The notes: generated by a model from the letters alone, not told the origin. DNA of 64,000 nucleotides from Phyllobacterium pellucidum (GCF_013327855.1 NZ_JABUMX010000001.1:744001-808000); one strand, 5' to 3'; positions 36,103-46,452 are shown, numbered from the stretch's first letter. Program-made: numbers and translations.

Positions 36103-37311
36103 TCAAATCCAGCCGCCGCCAAATGTGCGGTAGAAGATGTGCGCGCCGATCTTGTCGACACGCTTCATCGTTCGCGCCCAGTTGGGGCGAACATAGACTG
36201 CATGGTAATGGGTGGCGGACCCAACTTCAGGCAGGAAAATCTGTCCGGATGTCACGGCCTGCGCCACCTGCTGCGCTACTTTCCATTCCCTCGGTTCCGT
36301 GACGTGGAGCTTGCGGCCCTCGCAGGCGAACGAGAACTGGCAGCGATTGATCCAGTCATCGTTCTGGTAGACGACCCCGCAAATCGTCTTCGGATAGGCC
36401 GGGTTGCGCACGCGGTTCAGAATGACCTGCGCCACTGCCGCCTGTCCCTTGATACTCTCGCTGCGCGCCTCAAAATAAATGCCTGTCGCCAGGCATTTTT
36501 GTTCTTCCTTGGTGAAAACGACGGGAGGCAAAGGCGTTGCCAGCCAATAGTGGTCGCCGGCACCGAGCTGCGGGACAAAGCGTCCCGGCGATTTCGGCTC
36601 GGTAAGGATCGAATCGAATGGCGAGGTCTTCGAATAATCCGGCGTCGCCGGCGCGTAGCCAAGTGCCAGAACATCAGGCTTGTCATTATTGACGAGGCTC
36701 GCCAGCATTGGCGGCATGTCGGAAGCCGGCTTTTCCGGAGCCCGGTTGTGAAATGCGAGCGCGATCTGAAATTCCTTGCCAGCGATATTCGGCCTGGTGA
36801 ATGCCATTGCGACTTCAATATCCTTGGACGGGCGAACCAGCATGCTCTGGCGCTGAAGGATCGAGCCGGCGTTGAAGGCTTTCGGCGGCGCCTTCTTGCT
36901 GATCGAAACGATTCGCCCCTGCTTTTCGGCGCGATTGATCCGCTCCTCGTCCGGAGTGGCGTCACGCGACTTCTGCGTACCCTTGATGGCGATCGGACCG
37001 ATGCCGGGCGCATCGACACCGCTTGCAGGAATCGAACCCGTGATCGCCTTTTCATCGACGAACGACATGTTGGCCTTCTGGATCGAACCTGCCGGCGATT
37101 TTTCGAGATAGGAACTCCAGCGCCCCTGCCCCGATTCGGATCCGGAAAGGAGGCTCGTCATATCCTGGTATGCGGTCACGGTCGGGGAAAAGAGATAAAG
37201 CGCCGCGCCAATGAGCAAAGGCGCCGTATAGCTCTTGCCGGTCTGGTTGGTTCGCAGGGAACGCAATGCCCGCACATACTCAGAGAAACGCACGCCGATA
37301 ACCCCACTCAA
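36103..37311 (-). CDS. SleB-type cell wall hydrolase
   Basis: The C-terminal ~130 residues form a Hydrolase_2/SleB domain: CLATGIYFEARSESIKGQAA with the catalytic glutamate, AQVILNRVRNPAYP, CQFSFACEG, and ATHYHAVYVRPNWA. A membrane segment near the N-terminus (SYTAPLLIGAALYLF) and about 200 low-conservation residues precede it. The enzyme probably trims peptidoglycan, as SleB relatives do in rhizobial cell-wall remodelling. The frame begins at TTG 37311; GTG 37293 after GAGTGGGG is an alternative start. It lies downstream of the der gene on the same strand. Confidence 0.87.
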   Translation of the reverse strand: MSGVIGVRFSEYVRALRSLRTNQTGKSYTAPLLIGAALYLFSPTVTAYQDMTSLLSGSESGQGRWSSYLEKSPAGSIQKANMSFVDEKAITGSIPASGVDAPGIGPIAIKGTQKSRDATPDEERINRAEKQGRIVSISKKAPPKAFNAGSILQRQSMLVRPSKDIEVAMAFTRPNIAGKEFQIALAFHNRAPEKPASDMPPMLASLVNNDKPDVLALGYAPATPDYSKTSPFDSILTEPKSPGRFVPQLGAGDHYWLATPLPPVVFTKEEQKCLATGIYFEARSESIKGQAAVAQVILNRVRNPAYPKTICGVVYQNDDWINRCQFSFACEGRKLHVTEPREWKVAQQVAQAVTSGQIFLPEVGSATHYHAVYVRPNWARTMKRVDKIGAHIFYRTFGGGWI

Positions 37312-37416
37312 ACCGAACAGTTCGAGCTAAAAAATGAAGCATTAACCTTGATGGAGAGTTAACGGCGCAGGCAGAAGTTTAGCGAACGAGCCCACGCCGG
37401 ATATTATCCGCGATGC

Positions 37417-38886
37417 TCAGCGCTTCTTCCTGGCGCGGCCCGCGAACGGATTGTCGGATGCGCGCAACACGACGCGTATCGGAACACCCGGCATGTCGAA
37501 TGTCTCGCGCAGGCCGTTCGACAGATAGCGCACATAGGATGTCGGAAAGGCTTCCGGACGCGAACACGAGATGACGAAGCCCGGCGGGCGCGTCTTGACC
37601 TGTGTGATGTACTTGATCTTGAGGCGGCGTCCGGCAACAGCGGGCGGCGGATGATGCGTCGTCACGCCCTCGAGCCAACGATTGAGACGGCCAGTGGAAA
37701 TGCGCCGGTTCCAGATTTCGTCGGTGGTGGCGACGGCCGCCATCAGCTTGTCGATGCCCTGATTGCGTTCGCCCGAAATCGGCACCGCGCGAATACCGCG
37801 GATCTGCGGCAGCAGCCGTTCCGTCTTCTCACGGAGATCGGCGAGCACCATCTGGCGGTTCTCGACAAGGTCCCACTTGTTGAAGGCGATGACCGGGGCG
37901 CGACCTTCGCGAATGATAAGGTCAGCGATCTGCAGATCCTGCTTTTCGAAGGGGATCGTCGCATCGAGAACGATAATAACGACTTCGGCGAAGCGAATCG
38001 CCCGCAGTGCATCGCCGACCGAGAGCTTTTCGAGCTTGCCCTGGACGCGGGACTTGCGGCGCAGGCCAGCCGTATCGAAAAGCTTGATCTTGCGGCCCTT
38101 CCATTCCCAGTCGACCGAGATGGAGTCGCGGGTAATGCCGGCTTCCGGTCCCGTCAGCAGACGGTCTTCGCCCAGCATCGTATTGACAAGCGTCGATTTG
38201 CCGGCATTCGGACGGCCGACAATCGCAATGCGCAGGGGCTTCGACGAATCGTAGTCGGGAACGTCCTCGGCATCCGGATCGTCAATATCGTCGCCGATGA
38301 GATCCGCCGATGGCCCAGGCGCAGCCGGAATGCTGACAGCGACCGAATCATCTGTGTCTTTTTCGGCGTGTTCGTCCGGGAAGACGCGCTCCTCGCCCAT
38401 CGCCTCGATAATTGCGTCGCGCAGATCGGGAAAGCCCTGGCCGTGTTCGGCCGATATCGGGCAAGGCTCGCCAAGGCCGAGTTGCCAGGAATCGTACATC
38501 CCGGCCTCTGCGCCACGCGCTTCCGCCTTATTGGCAACGAGAACCACGGGCTTGCCGGAACGGCGCACGAGATCGGCGAAGGTAACGTCGGTGGGCGTGA
38601 CACCCGCCTTGGCATCCACCAGGAACAGAATGAGGTCGGCTTCGCCGATGGCGGCTTCGGTCTGCGCGCGCATGCGGCCTTCGAGCGATTCGCTCGGCAT
38701 TTCCTCAAGGCCGGCCGTGTCGATCACATCGAAATTCAGATCGTACAGCTTGGCCGAATGAATGCGCCGGTCGCGGGTCACGCCCGGCAAATCGTCGACG
38801 AGTGCCAGTTTGCGACCGACAAGGCGGTTGAAAAGCGTGGACTTGCCGACGTTCGGGCGCCCTACGATGGCAAGGGTGAAACTCAT
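37417..38886 (-). CDS. der: Ribosome assembly GTPase Der (EngA)
   Basis: Der is a two-GTPase-domain protein needed for 50S ribosome maturation. Both P-loops are visible (GRPNVGKST near residue 8 and GRPNAGKST near 230), with switch motifs DTAGLEE and [15 protein letters not shown] and NKWD give guanine specificity. A KH-like C-terminal domain follows, with [14 protein letters not shown]. The 489-residue length fits. A ~36-residue acidic linker between the domains ([18 protein letters not shown] onward) is longer than in E. coli. The ATG at 38886 begins [14 protein letters not shown]. Confidence 0.97.
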   Translation of the reverse strand: MSFTLAIVGRPNVGKSTLFNRLVGRKLALVDDLPGVTRDRRIHSAKLYDLNFDVIDTAGLEEMPSESLEGRMRAQTEAAIGEADLILFLVDAKAGVTPTDVTFADLVRRSGKPVVLVANKAEARGAEAGMYDSWQLGLGEPCPISAEHGQGFPDLRDAIIEAMGEERVFPDEHAEKDTDDSVAVSIPAAPGPSADLIGDDIDDPDAEDVPDYDSSKPLRIAIVGRPNAGKSTLVNTMLGEDRLLTGPEAGITRDSISVDWEWKGRKIKLFDTAGLRRKSRVQGKLEKLSVGDALRAIRFAEVVIIVLDATIPFEKQDLQIADLIIREGRAPVIAFNKWDLVENRQMVLADLREKTERLLPQIRGIRAVPISGERNQGIDKLMAAVATTDEIWNRRISTGRLNRWLEGVTTHHPPPAVAGRRLKIKYITQVKTRPPGFVISCSRPEAFPTSYVRYLSNGLRETFDMPGVPIRVVLRASDNPFAGRARKKR

Positions 38887-38903
38887 CCGTTCGGTTTCCT
38901 GTC

Positions 38904-39584
38904 TCAGCCGGCTGTTGCAGCAGGCGCCGCACCGGTGCTGCGCAACATATCCAGCATGGTATCGGCGAACTGGCGAACATTGGCGGGAGCCGACTTGTCG
39001 TCGGCGATCTGTTGGAACAGCTTGGCGGAATCGGCGCCGCGTCCAGCCTTCCAGGCCGCAAGACCCAGCGCTTCGCGCGCCGAATGACGCATCGGGCTTG
39101 AATCGGAAGACAGCGTCTCGACGCGGCTTGCCACGTCCTCATAGGATCCAGTGTCCACGAGAATGAAGGCAGCGCGCAGCTTGGCAAGATCGCGAATGGC
39201 CTGCGGGATCGAACTATCGGCGGAGACCTTGTCGAAGGCGGCGACCGCGCCGGCGTTGTCGCCCTTCTGGGCGAGGACGCCCGCGGCGCGCATGCGTGCG
39301 AGCACGGGATAGGCGCCATAGCCATCCTTCTCGAGTTCATCGAGCGTCTTCAGGGCGTCGTCGTTCTTGCCGTCCCGAACAAGGTTGAGCGCAGCCAGGA
39401 ACTTGTCGCCCGATTGCGAAGCCTGCCTCTCGGTCCAGTATTCGTAGAAGGAGAAGGCCGCGGTGCCGACGACGATTGCCACCACGCCGCCGATGAGCAG
39501 CGAGCCGTAGCGTTTCCAGAAAGCCTTCACCTTGTCGGAACGCAGTTCCTCATTCACTTCACGGAAAAAGCCGTCGTCAGTCAT
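38904..39584 (-). CDS. YfgM-like inner-membrane TPR protein
   Basis: A 226-residue protein: a charged N-terminal segment ([18 protein letters not shown]), one membrane helix ([22 protein letters not shown]) and a periplasmic TPR-like region with repeated Ala-rich helices. YfgM-type proteins link the Sec translocon to periplasmic chaperones, and their gene lies next to der in many proteobacteria, as here (17 bases apart). I take ATG 39584, which follows GAGGCAC; the longer frame adds nine residues. The function is inferred from family and neighbours. Confidence 0.85.
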   Translation of the reverse strand: MTDDGFFREVNEELRSDKVKAFWKRYGSLLIGGVVAIVVGTAAFSFYEYWTERQASQSGDKFLAALNLVRDGKNDDALKTLDELEKDGYGAYPVLARMRAAGVLAQKGDNAGAVAAFDKVSADSSIPQAIRDLAKLRAAFILVDTGSYEDVASRVETLSSDSSPMRHSAREALGLAAWKAGRGADSAKLFQQIADDKSAPANVRQFADTMLDMLRSTGAAPAATAG

Positions 39585-39728
39585 AGTGCCTCTTGGTTCA
39601 GCTTGCGCCAAAGTACAATTGTTAAAAACGCGGTGCAGCAGAGCCGCCCGCGCATGGAGTTCAGGCGCTTTTAGTCGGAAAACTCAAAGGATGTAAGTGG
39701 CAAACGAAAATTAGGTCATCTCCGCCGG

Positions 39729-40313
39729 TTACATCGGCTGAACGCCGATCAACAAAGCGTGCAATTTCCACACGAACAGGCCGTAGAGTACGACGCCAAT
39801 GACGACCGCGATAATGTCGTTGGACACCGGGCCTGCCACAATGTTGGGGGAGCTAATGAGGCCGGCGCGCTCCTGCTGCTTGATGGCAATCCTATCGGCC
39901 ACCGCCCAGGCGAGGAACGACAGGAACAGGATCAGCGAGGCCAGATCGCCGTTGGCAAGAAGATGCGCCAATGCCCATGTCTTGATGGCGATAAGCATCG
40001 GGTGCTTGAGCGCGGGTTTCATCCTGCCGGGCTTCGCGATGAAGACGCCGAGGAAGATCGCGGCAAACAGCATCAGGAGACCGGCGATATGCTTCATGAA
40101 GACGGGTGGTTCGTAAAGGATCGGGGCGTCAGGACGGGCAAGGCCGTATCCCCAGACGAGGAGGAAGAAGCCGGCAAGCGAGAGTACCGAATAGAAGCCC
40201 TTCCACTTGTTCTCGCCCCACTGCTCGATCTTGGCGAGCCGCCATTGCGGCGCAACGATGCGGACCGAATGAACGCCGAGAAAAACAATGATCCCAAGAA
40301 TCAGTACCAGCAT
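39729..40313 (-). CDS. NnrU family membrane protein
   Basis: A 194-residue integral membrane protein with about five hydrophobic segments, starting MLVLILGIIVFLGVHSVRIV. The family (NnrU/MAPEG-like) is linked to nitrite and nitric-oxide metabolism, but its activity is not known. It shows the family-type KGFYSVLSLAGFFLLVWGYG and HPMLIAIKTWALAHLLANGD. The ATG at 40313 is preceded by GGGAGGG, a strong site; the upstream frame has none. It is divergent from the polysaccharide deacetylase gene. Confidence 0.85.
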   Translation of the reverse strand: MLVLILGIIVFLGVHSVRIVAPQWRLAKIEQWGENKWKGFYSVLSLAGFFLLVWGYGLARPDAPILYEPPVFMKHIAGLLMLFAAIFLGVFIAKPGRMKPALKHPMLIAIKTWALAHLLANGDLASLILFLSFLAWAVADRIAIKQQERAGLISSPNIVAGPVSNDIIAVVIGVVLYGLFVWKLHALLIGVQPM

Positions 40314-40460
40314 GGTCGCCCTCCCCGAAAGATGCCTGAGATTATAGCGGCATTGGAATAGTTCCAAGCTGATCGCTTGCGGTGGATCGCCGCGTCCGAT
40401 CATCGCCACATTTGCCCTGTAGCGACGTTATTTCCCTTCCCGGAGCCGCGTTACCCCATC

Positions 40461-41498
40461 ATGCGTTCGACCATCCTCGCCGCCGCATCCATGAGCCTGT
40501 TGTTTTCGATGCCGGCCTTGGCCGATGGCGGCGTGGCGGCGCGCGATACGCCGGGCGCAAAGCCGCAATATGTGCTGATCTCGTTTGACAATTCCGGCAG
40601 CAACGAGCTTTGGGATCGCAGCCGCGCACTTGCGCAGCGCAGCAATGCGAAGTTCACCTATTTTCTTTCCTGCGTCTTCCTGATCGATCAGTCCGACCGG
40701 AAGTCCTACCAGGCTCCCGGCCAGGCGCCGGGCCGTTCGAACATCGGCTTCGCCACATCGAAACAGGATATCGCAAAGCGGCTCGACAATATCTGGCGGG
40801 CGCGCAACGAAGGCAATGAAATCGCGAGCCATGCCTGCGGCCACTTCGACGGCAAGAACTGGACAAAGGCAGACTGGCAGCGGGAACTTGTCACCTACAA
40901 GCAGGTGTTGACCGGCGCCTGGGCGAAATATGGAAGCGATGCGGAGCCCGAAGGCTGGAAGCACTTTGTCGCCGACGAGATACGCGGATTCCGCGCGCCC
41001 TATCTTTCCGAGGGTCCCGCGCTGATATCGGCGCTCCGCGATCAGGGTTATACCTTCGACGGCAGCGGCGTTTCGCGGGGGCCGGCCTTGCCGGTGCATT
41101 CGAGCGGCATCTATCAGTTCGGGCTGCCGACGATCAGCGAAGGCCCGCAGAATCGCCCGGTGATCGCCATGGATTATAATCTTTACGTCCGCCATTCCGG
41201 CGCGGTGGAGCGTCCTGATCAATTGAACGTGTTCGAGGGCCGCGCCTATGACGCCTTCAAGGGCGCTTTCGACCGGCAGTATCAAGGCCAGCGCATCCCG
41301 TTCCAGATCGGGCTGCACTTCACGCTGATGAATGGCGATGCCTATTGGCGGGCGCTGGAGCGCTTTACCGAAGAGGTCTGCACCAAAGCCGATGTGCGGT
41401 GCACGACGTACAGTCAATATTTGAAGGAAACGGGCGGTGTTGCCATGCCAGTCGCCCGGGCGGAAGTCTCACAACCCGCGGCAAAGGGCGGCATCTGA
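40461..41498 (+). CDS. Exported polysaccharide deacetylase family protein
   Basis: A signal peptide (MRSTILAAASMSLLFSMPALA) precedes a NodB-fold domain. Of the metal-binding set, the catalytic aspartate (Asp43) and the two histidines (His124 and His128 in SHACGH) are present. The usual second aspartate of the TFDD motif is Asn44 (SFDNSGSN). Later motifs are EIRGFRAPYLSEGPALISAL and QIGLHFTLMNGDAYW. At 345 residues it resembles bacterial chitin deacetylase-like enzymes acting on periplasmic or surface sugar polymers. The Asp-to-Asn change may lower or change metal use. The ATG at 40461 fits the signal peptide. Confidence 0.83.
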   Translation: MRSTILAAASMSLLFSMPALADGGVAARDTPGAKPQYVLISFDNSGSNELWDRSRALAQRSNAKFTYFLSCVFLIDQSDRKSYQAPGQAPGRSNIGFATSKQDIAKRLDNIWRARNEGNEIASHACGHFDGKNWTKADWQRELVTYKQVLTGAWAKYGSDAEPEGWKHFVADEIRGFRAPYLSEGPALISALRDQGYTFDGSGVSRGPALPVHSSGIYQFGLPTISEGPQNRPVIAMDYNLYVRHSGAVERPDQLNVFEGRAYDAFKGAFDRQYQGQRIPFQIGLHFTLMNGDAYWRALERFTEEVCTKADVRCTTYSQYLKETGGVAMPVARAEVSQPAAKGGI

Positions 41499-41520
41499 GC
41501 CGCCCCTCACTTCGTCAGTC

Positions 41521-42774
41521 TCAAGCGTCTTCGGTCTGCGTGCGCAGGTAGTGCTCATCGATCGACGGCAGCGGCTCGTCATAGATCACCGCCTCGAAGG
41601 CGCGCAGGCGCTTGTAGATCGATATAAGCTCGACAATAGTCGTCCACGAATTGACGAGGTACTGGAACGACGACGTTACCTGCGAGAAGGCGCCGCTAAT
41701 CTGGTTCATCGTCCCGAGCGTGATCTTGCCGGCGACGATCGAAGGGATCAGCACGATCAGAGAGAAGATATTGTCGGTCTGCAGATAGAGATAGCGGGCG
41801 ACGTTGAAGTACATATAGTGGAAATAGAGCCGGAAATAATTGCGCCGCACATTGGCGAAAAGCTCCCTCACCACCGGCGGCTGGGCGCGGTCGTCGTGAT
41901 CCTCGCCATAGACGAGTTCCTTGCGGTACGCTGCTTCGACACGCTGGTTGCGGAACTGCAGGCCCGGCAATTTGACGCCGACGCCCGCGAGCACCACCGT
42001 TCCGAAGATCGACCAGAAAACGGCGGCAAAGACCAGCGGATGCGGCACTTCGCCGACGATCGGCAGTTCAGTGATATTCGCCGAAAGCGCGATCAAGACC
42101 GGGACGAAGGCAATCAAGGTCATGAAGGAATCGATGAGCCGGACGCCAAGACCCTCCATGGTCTCGGCAAAGCGCATCGTGTCTTCCTGCACACGCTGCG
42201 AGGCACCTTCGATATGGCGAAGCTGGCTCCAGTGCGACATGTAGAATTCGTTCATGGCAGTGCGCCAGCGGAAGATGTAGTGGCTGACGAAGAAGGCGAG
42301 AAGCACACTAACGGTGACCCCGACCAGGGCGACGCCGAGGAACTGGCTCACGCCCTCATAGAACTGCTCGTAGGTCACCGGCGCGGACTTCGACACCGCC
42401 GTCTGGATGAGATTGTAGAAAGGTCCGTACCAGTTGTTGACGGCGACGCTGACCTGCACCTGGAAATAGGTGACGAACAGGATGAAAGCCGAGCCAAGCA
42501 CCGACCAGCGCTGCCAGCGATGCGGGGAGAACCAGGCCCAGAATGCGGCGAAGATAAGTACGACGATGGCAAAATAGATATAGAACCAGATGAATGGCGT
42601 CGACCAGAAGCTGGCAATGCCGATGATTGGAGGCGCATCAGGCGCCGCCGGCGGTAGGCCGAACCGGGCGCCAAGCTGTTCGCCTATGGTAAACCAGAAA
42701 AGGACGGCGAGAAGCGACCAGAGCACTGCCGAAATGAAGAAGAGCTTCGGCCTTGGGAAGAATGAAACGAACAC
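41521..42774 (-). CDS. bacA: SbmA/BacA-like peptide transporter, copy 1
   Basis: A 417-residue membrane protein of the SbmA/BacA family, proton-driven importers of peptides. It has the family's N-terminus [20 protein letters not shown], the [13 protein letters not shown] segment, and [16 protein letters not shown]. The C-terminal run is [17 protein letters not shown]. In rhizobia, BacA protects against plant NCR peptides and Brucella needs it in chronic infection. The start is a GTG at 42774 with GGAGAA upstream, giving the same length as copy 2. Copy 2 lies upstream on the same strand. Confidence 0.92.
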   Translation of the reverse strand: MFVSFFPRPKLFFISAVLWSLLAVLFWFTIGEQLGARFGLPPAAPDAPPIIGIASFWSTPFIWFYIYFAIVVLIFAAFWAWFSPHRWQRWSVLGSAFILFVTYFQVQVSVAVNNWYGPFYNLIQTAVSKSAPVTYEQFYEGVSQFLGVALVGVTVSVLLAFFVSHYIFRWRTAMNEFYMSHWSQLRHIEGASQRVQEDTMRFAETMEGLGVRLIDSFMTLIAFVPVLIALSANITELPIVGEVPHPLVFAAVFWSIFGTVVLAGVGVKLPGLQFRNQRVEAAYRKELVYGEDHDDRAQPPVVRELFANVRRNYFRLYFHYMYFNVARYLYLQTDNIFSLIVLIPSIVAGKITLGTMNQISGAFSQVTSSFQYLVNSWTTIVELISIYKRLRAFEAVIYDEPLPSIDEHYLRTQTEDA

Positions 42775-42913
42775 AGCGACACGTTCTCCGTGTGAAAAGT
42801 TGCGCAATTCATAGTTGTTCTGAATTGCACTTAACAGCACGAATTGGTCAAACATCGCTCAACAGCGATTAAATTGCTGTAATGATCTGACGATCGGAAA
42901 TGGGGATGGCGAG

Positions 42914-42950
42914 GCTACAGGTGGGCGATTTGAAATCGCCCACCTGTAGC
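42914..42950. repeat. 17-bp perfect stem-loop between the two BacA copies
   Basis: GCTACAGGTGGGCGATT (42914-42930) is an exact complement of AATCGCCCACCTGTAGC (42934-42950), with loop TGA. It sits just past the copy 2 stop and upstream of the copy 1 start. Neither side carries a T-run. It probably separates expression of the two genes, or is a repeat element. In RNA it would be one of the strongest hairpins in the window. Confidence 0.75.
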
Positions 42951-42958
42951 GGGTTAAC

Positions 42959-44212
42959 TCAGTTGTTCTCCGACTGCGTCGCCAGATAGGCATGATCGAT
43001 TGCCGGAAGGGGCTCGTCATTGATGGACGCCTCGAAGGCGCGCAGGCGCTTATAGATCGAGAGCAGTTCAACGATGGTCGGCCACGACCTGTAAAGATAT
43101 TGGAAGGAATTGCTTACCTCCCCAAATGCAGTGCTCATCTGTTGCCAAAGGCCAAGCGTGATCTTGCCTGCCGCGATTGTTGGAATAAGCAGCACGTTCA
43201 GAAAGATCGCATCGGCCTGGCTATAGAGAGAACGGGCGATATTGAAGTAACCGTAATGGAAATAGAGCCGGAAATAGTTGCGGCGAACGTTTGCGAAGAG
43301 TTCCGTCAAAGCCATCGGCTGTGCACGGCCAGCGTCGTCCTCGCCCAGCACCAGTTCCTTGCGATACGCTGCCTCCACCCTCTGGTTCCGGAATTCAAGG
43401 CCCGGCAGCTTGAAACCGACGATCGCGAGCAGCAGAGTGCCGAAAAGCGACCATCCGACGGCGACGATCACAAGTGAATACGGCACTTGCCCGATGATTG
43501 GGAGTTCAGTGATCTGCAGCGAGAGTTGCGCGAGCAATGGAAGGAATGCGATCAGCGTCATTGCGGCCTGAATGAAACTGACACCCAAGTCTTCGATCGT
43601 CCGTGAAAACCGCATCGTGTCTTCCTGAACACGCTGGGATGCGCCTTCGATATGCCGCAACCGGCTCCAATGGGCCGTGTAATATTCGGTCATGGCAGTA
43701 CGCCAGCGAAAGACATAGTGGCTGACGAAAAAGATCGAGCCAACGCCGAGGGCGACATTGGTAAGGCCGATTGTCATGAACTGCCATTGCAACCAATAAA
43801 GTTCCGATGCCGCCACGGAACCCGGCGTTGTGATCGCCTTCTGGAAAAGATTAAAAAACGGGCCGCGCCAGCCATTGAGTGCCAGGTTCAGTTGGACGTC
43901 GAAGTAAGTCGTGAAAAGGATAAGGGCGGAGCCGAGAACCGACCACATCTGCCACCTGTGCGGCGCATACCACATCCAGAATGCTGCGAAGATGGCGACG
44001 GCGGTCCCAAAATAAATGTAGAGCCATAAATACGGTTTGGTGATGAAAACAGCGGCGCCGAGGACAGGCGGCGCGCTCGGGTCTGCCGGGGGCATACCTA
44101 AGCGCGCGCCCAACGGCTCACCCGCGAATATCCAGAAGAGCACGGCAGCAAGCGACCAGAGCACGGCAGAAACAAAGAAGAGTTTGGGCTTGGGAAAAAA
44201 CGATACAAACAC
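42959..44212 (-). CDS. bacA: SbmA/BacA-like peptide transporter, copy 2
   Basis: A 417-residue paralogue of the downstream BacA-like protein, clearly similar over its whole length ([52 protein letters not shown]). Differences cluster in loops and a central region. The GTG at 44212 has AAGGAAC upstream and matches the start of copy 1. A tandem pair suggests gene duplication and possible split of roles, for example different peptide specificity. It is divergent from the ACT-domain gene. Confidence 0.92.
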   Translation of the reverse strand: MFVSFFPKPKLFFVSAVLWSLAAVLFWIFAGEPLGARLGMPPADPSAPPVLGAAVFITKPYLWLYIYFGTAVAIFAAFWMWYAPHRWQMWSVLGSALILFTTYFDVQLNLALNGWRGPFFNLFQKAITTPGSVAASELYWLQWQFMTIGLTNVALGVGSIFFVSHYVFRWRTAMTEYYTAHWSRLRHIEGASQRVQEDTMRFSRTIEDLGVSFIQAAMTLIAFLPLLAQLSLQITELPIIGQVPYSLVIVAVGWSLFGTLLLAIVGFKLPGLEFRNQRVEAAYRKELVLGEDDAGRAQPMALTELFANVRRNYFRLYFHYGYFNIARSLYSQADAIFLNVLLIPTIAAGKITLGLWQQMSTAFGEVSNSFQYLYRSWPTIVELLSIYKRLRAFEASINDEPLPAIDHAYLATQSENN

Positions 44213-44375
44213 GCGGCGCGTTCCTTATGCAATCTCTAGCAATTTATGGTTGTGAAATCAGTTGGTTAGATAATATTCTTCTTAAAGCTAGTGCACGGTG
44301 TCCGCAGTTAGGCAAGGCTCAACGTTTACTTTTGCCCAGCTTGCTGGTTGCAATGAGCAAACAATGGAGGACGCG

Positions 44376-44789
44376 ATGGTTGGTGAAACGGATCTTGGCA
44401 AGCTTCTGGCAACGATGCGTCCGGTTCTCGCCGAGGGCGTCTATATGTTTGCGACCATTGCCAAGGGTGACTCGGCCCCGGCCGGCGTCGAGCCGGTGAT
44501 GATGTTTCGTGAGGCGGAAGGCCTGACGCTGATCGTCGATGAAGCCACCGCTAAGCAATATGGGCTTGCAGCGATATTTCGCTCGCGGATGATAACGCTC
44601 GACGTTCACTCCTCGCTGGAGGCCGTCGGCTTTCTTGCGGCGATTACAGCCTGCCTTGCGAAGGCCGGCATGGGCGTCAATCCGGTCGCCGGGTATTACC
44701 ACGACCACCTGTTCGTACCGGAAGATCGCGCCGAGGAGGCCATGAACTTACTGCACCAATTGGCGCAGGACGCCGGGCGAACCAGCTAG
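44376..44789 (+). CDS. ACT domain-containing protein
   Basis: A 137-residue protein with an ACT-like fold (the ACT_3/DUF2241 type). It has LLATMRPVLAEGVYMFATIAKG, EGLTLIVDEATAKQYGL, MITLDVHSSLEAVGFLAAI and KAGMGVNPVAGYYHDHLFV. ACT domains bind amino acids, but this family has no proven ligand. The start ATG 44376 has GGAGGA upstream; the longer frame would add 26 unconserved residues. It converges on the MFS gene with a 4-base stop overlap. Confidence 0.85.
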   Translation: MVGETDLGKLLATMRPVLAEGVYMFATIAKGDSAPAGVEPVMMFREAEGLTLIVDEATAKQYGLAAIFRSRMITLDVHSSLEAVGFLAAITACLAKAGMGVNPVAGYYHDHLFVPEDRAEEAMNLLHQLAQDAGRTS

Positions 44790-45952
44790 CGGCCACCCTG
44801 CCCGCGGCGCGCCGAATAGGCAAAGGCCGCGGCAATGATGAGGCTTGCCGCTGCGGCGAGCGTCGCGAAGATGAAGTCGCCGGTAATATTGGCAAGGTAG
44901 CCGCCCACGAGCGGACCGATGATCTGGCCGATACCGAAAGCCGCCGTCATCACGGCCATGACCTTGCGCGGCGAATGCGGCAAGAGTACCCGGCCCGCCT
45001 GGAAGCCGAAGGCGGTGATGACGATGAATGTCAGTCCGAGCAGGAGACCGCCGATTATCGGACCATAGGGTGCCGGCAGGACGACGCTTGCCGCAACGCC
45101 GATCGCCTGCACCGCGCATCCGAGCGCAAGGGCGACGAAGGGGCCGGTCCTGTGCAGAAGCGGCGTCCACAGCCAGACCGAAACTGCCCCGGCGATACCG
45201 GTCAGAAGCCAGACCAGCGCCTCCATCCACGGCCCACCCTGGTTGGAGCGCACGATGGCGATGATAAAGGTTGCAGTAATGATATAGCCAAAGCCGAATA
45301 TGCCATAGGCGATATTGATCTTGATGAAAGCGGGCGTCCAGGCAAGACGCGGCTCCTCTACCGCCGCGCCACTGCGAACGGGACCCGTCCTGATGAGCAT
45401 AAGTACGGCCAGCAGACCCAATAGCGAAAGGATCGCAGCACCGATCCAGTCCTCCCGCCAACCATAGCCATTGGCGGAACTGAAGGCGACGAGCAGCGAT
45501 GAAACGGCGATGCCGGTGCCGACCCCGCCGAAATGGATCGCCTGCAGGTCCTGGCGGTTGGCTGCGGCAAGGTGGCTGAAGACGATGGTCGCCGCAAACA
45601 CCAGCATGAAGGCGCTGGCCATGCCGGCAAGGAACCGCACCAGCGAAAAGGCGATGACGCCATCGCTGATGCTCATCATGAAGCAGAGCGCGGCACTCGA
45701 TGCCAGCGCGAGGTAGACGAGCGGCCGTTCGTAGCCGGACCACCAGCTGAAACCCGCCACCACAGCACCGAGCAGATATCCCACATAGTTCGCGGAGGCG
45801 ATAAGGCCCGCATCGCCCGGCGACAGGCCGAGATCGCTCATCATGCCTGGCAGGATCGGCGTGAAGATGAAGCGGCCGATGCCCATGCCGACGGCCATGG
45901 AAACAAGCCCGCCAAGCGCGAGGCGGACGGAGGATGAGGTCTGCGATTGCAT
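44786..45952 (-). CDS. MFS transporter, YbfB/YjiJ type
   Basis: A 388-residue membrane protein with about 12 hydrophobic segments. Family features include GMGIGRFIFTPILPGMM, DAGLIASANYVGYLLGAVV, and later ASVVLPAPYGPIIGGLL. It belongs to the YbfB/YjiJ group of the major facilitator superfamily, with unknown transport substrates. The ATG at 45952 begins MQSQTSSSVRLALG. It lies convergent to the ACT gene and divergent from the ArsR gene. Confidence 0.88.
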   Translation of the reverse strand: MQSQTSSSVRLALGGLVSMAVGMGIGRFIFTPILPGMMSDLGLSPGDAGLIASANYVGYLLGAVVAGFSWWSGYERPLVYLALASSAALCFMMSISDGVIAFSLVRFLAGMASAFMLVFAATIVFSHLAAANRQDLQAIHFGGVGTGIAVSSLLVAFSSANGYGWREDWIGAAILSLLGLLAVLMLIRTGPVRSGAAVEEPRLAWTPAFIKINIAYGIFGFGYIITATFIIAIVRSNQGGPWMEALVWLLTGIAGAVSVWLWTPLLHRTGPFVALALGCAVQAIGVAASVVLPAPYGPIIGGLLLGLTFIVITAFGFQAGRVLLPHSPRKVMAVMTAAFGIGQIIGPLVGGYLANITGDFIFATLAAAASLIIAAAFAYSARRGQGGR

Positions 45953-46041
45953 GGCGGGACATTATCGCTGCAGTGCACACTGACAAGCCAATAAATTTGA
46001 TGGTTGGGTTATTCGCGGTAATCGATTGCAGGCGGCTTGCC

Positions 46042-46067
46042 AACACTTAGGAAATATCCTAAGTGTT
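46042..46067. promoter_or_regulatory. ArsR operator palindrome
   Basis: AACACTTAGGA at 46042-46052 is the exact complement of TCCTAAGTGTT at 46057-46067, with the four-base centre AATA. It lies 26 bases upstream of the arsR-type ATG, over the likely promoter. Such long palindromes are the usual binding sites of ArsR-SmtB regulators, so autoregulation is likely. Confidence 0.75.
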
Positions 46068-46092
46068 TATCCGCACGGAAGGAGGTGCGATT

Positions 46093-46452
46093 ATGTTTGG
46101 TGCTACCCATGGTGCTGCGCAAGCGATGGCGCCGATTGACGGCATCTTCCGCGCGCTTTCAGACCCGACGCGGCGACGCGTGCTCGAACGGCTTGGAAGC
46201 AGCCCGGCTTCGGTCAGCGAACTTGCAGCGCCATTCGATATGGCGCTGCCCTCCTTCGTCGAACACCTCAAGGTGCTCGAAGGGTGCGGCCTTGTGCGGT
46301 CGGCGAAAACCGGCCGCGTGCGAACCTACCGGCTCGAACCGGAGCCGCTGCAATTGATCGAGGATTGGCTCGCGAAGCAACGTTCCCTCTGGGAACGCCG
46401 CCTCGATCAGCTCGACGACTATCTCATTCAACTCAAGGAGCAGGATAAATGA
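46093..46452 (+). CDS. ArsR family transcriptional regulator
   Basis: A 119-residue winged-helix regulator: [39 protein letters not shown] with the recognition helix, [19 protein letters not shown] for the wing. No metal-binding cysteine pair is visible, so it may sense a non-metal ligand or work with the coupled SRPBCC gene. AAGGAGGTG precedes ATG 46093, an almost perfect ribosome site. Its stop overlaps the next gene (ATGA), so ArsR and SRPBCC are coupled. Confidence 0.93.
   Translation: MFGATHGAAQAMAPIDGIFRALSDPTRRRVLERLGSSPASVSELAAPFDMALPSFVEHLKVLEGCGLVRSAKTGRVRTYRLEPEPLQLIEDWLAKQRSLWERRLDQLDDYLIQLKEQDK

Noticed and set aside
46096..46300. Possible CRISPR or tandem repeat signals near the ArsR genes
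   Set aside because: Only single palindromes are present; there are no regularly spaced direct repeats anywhere in the window.
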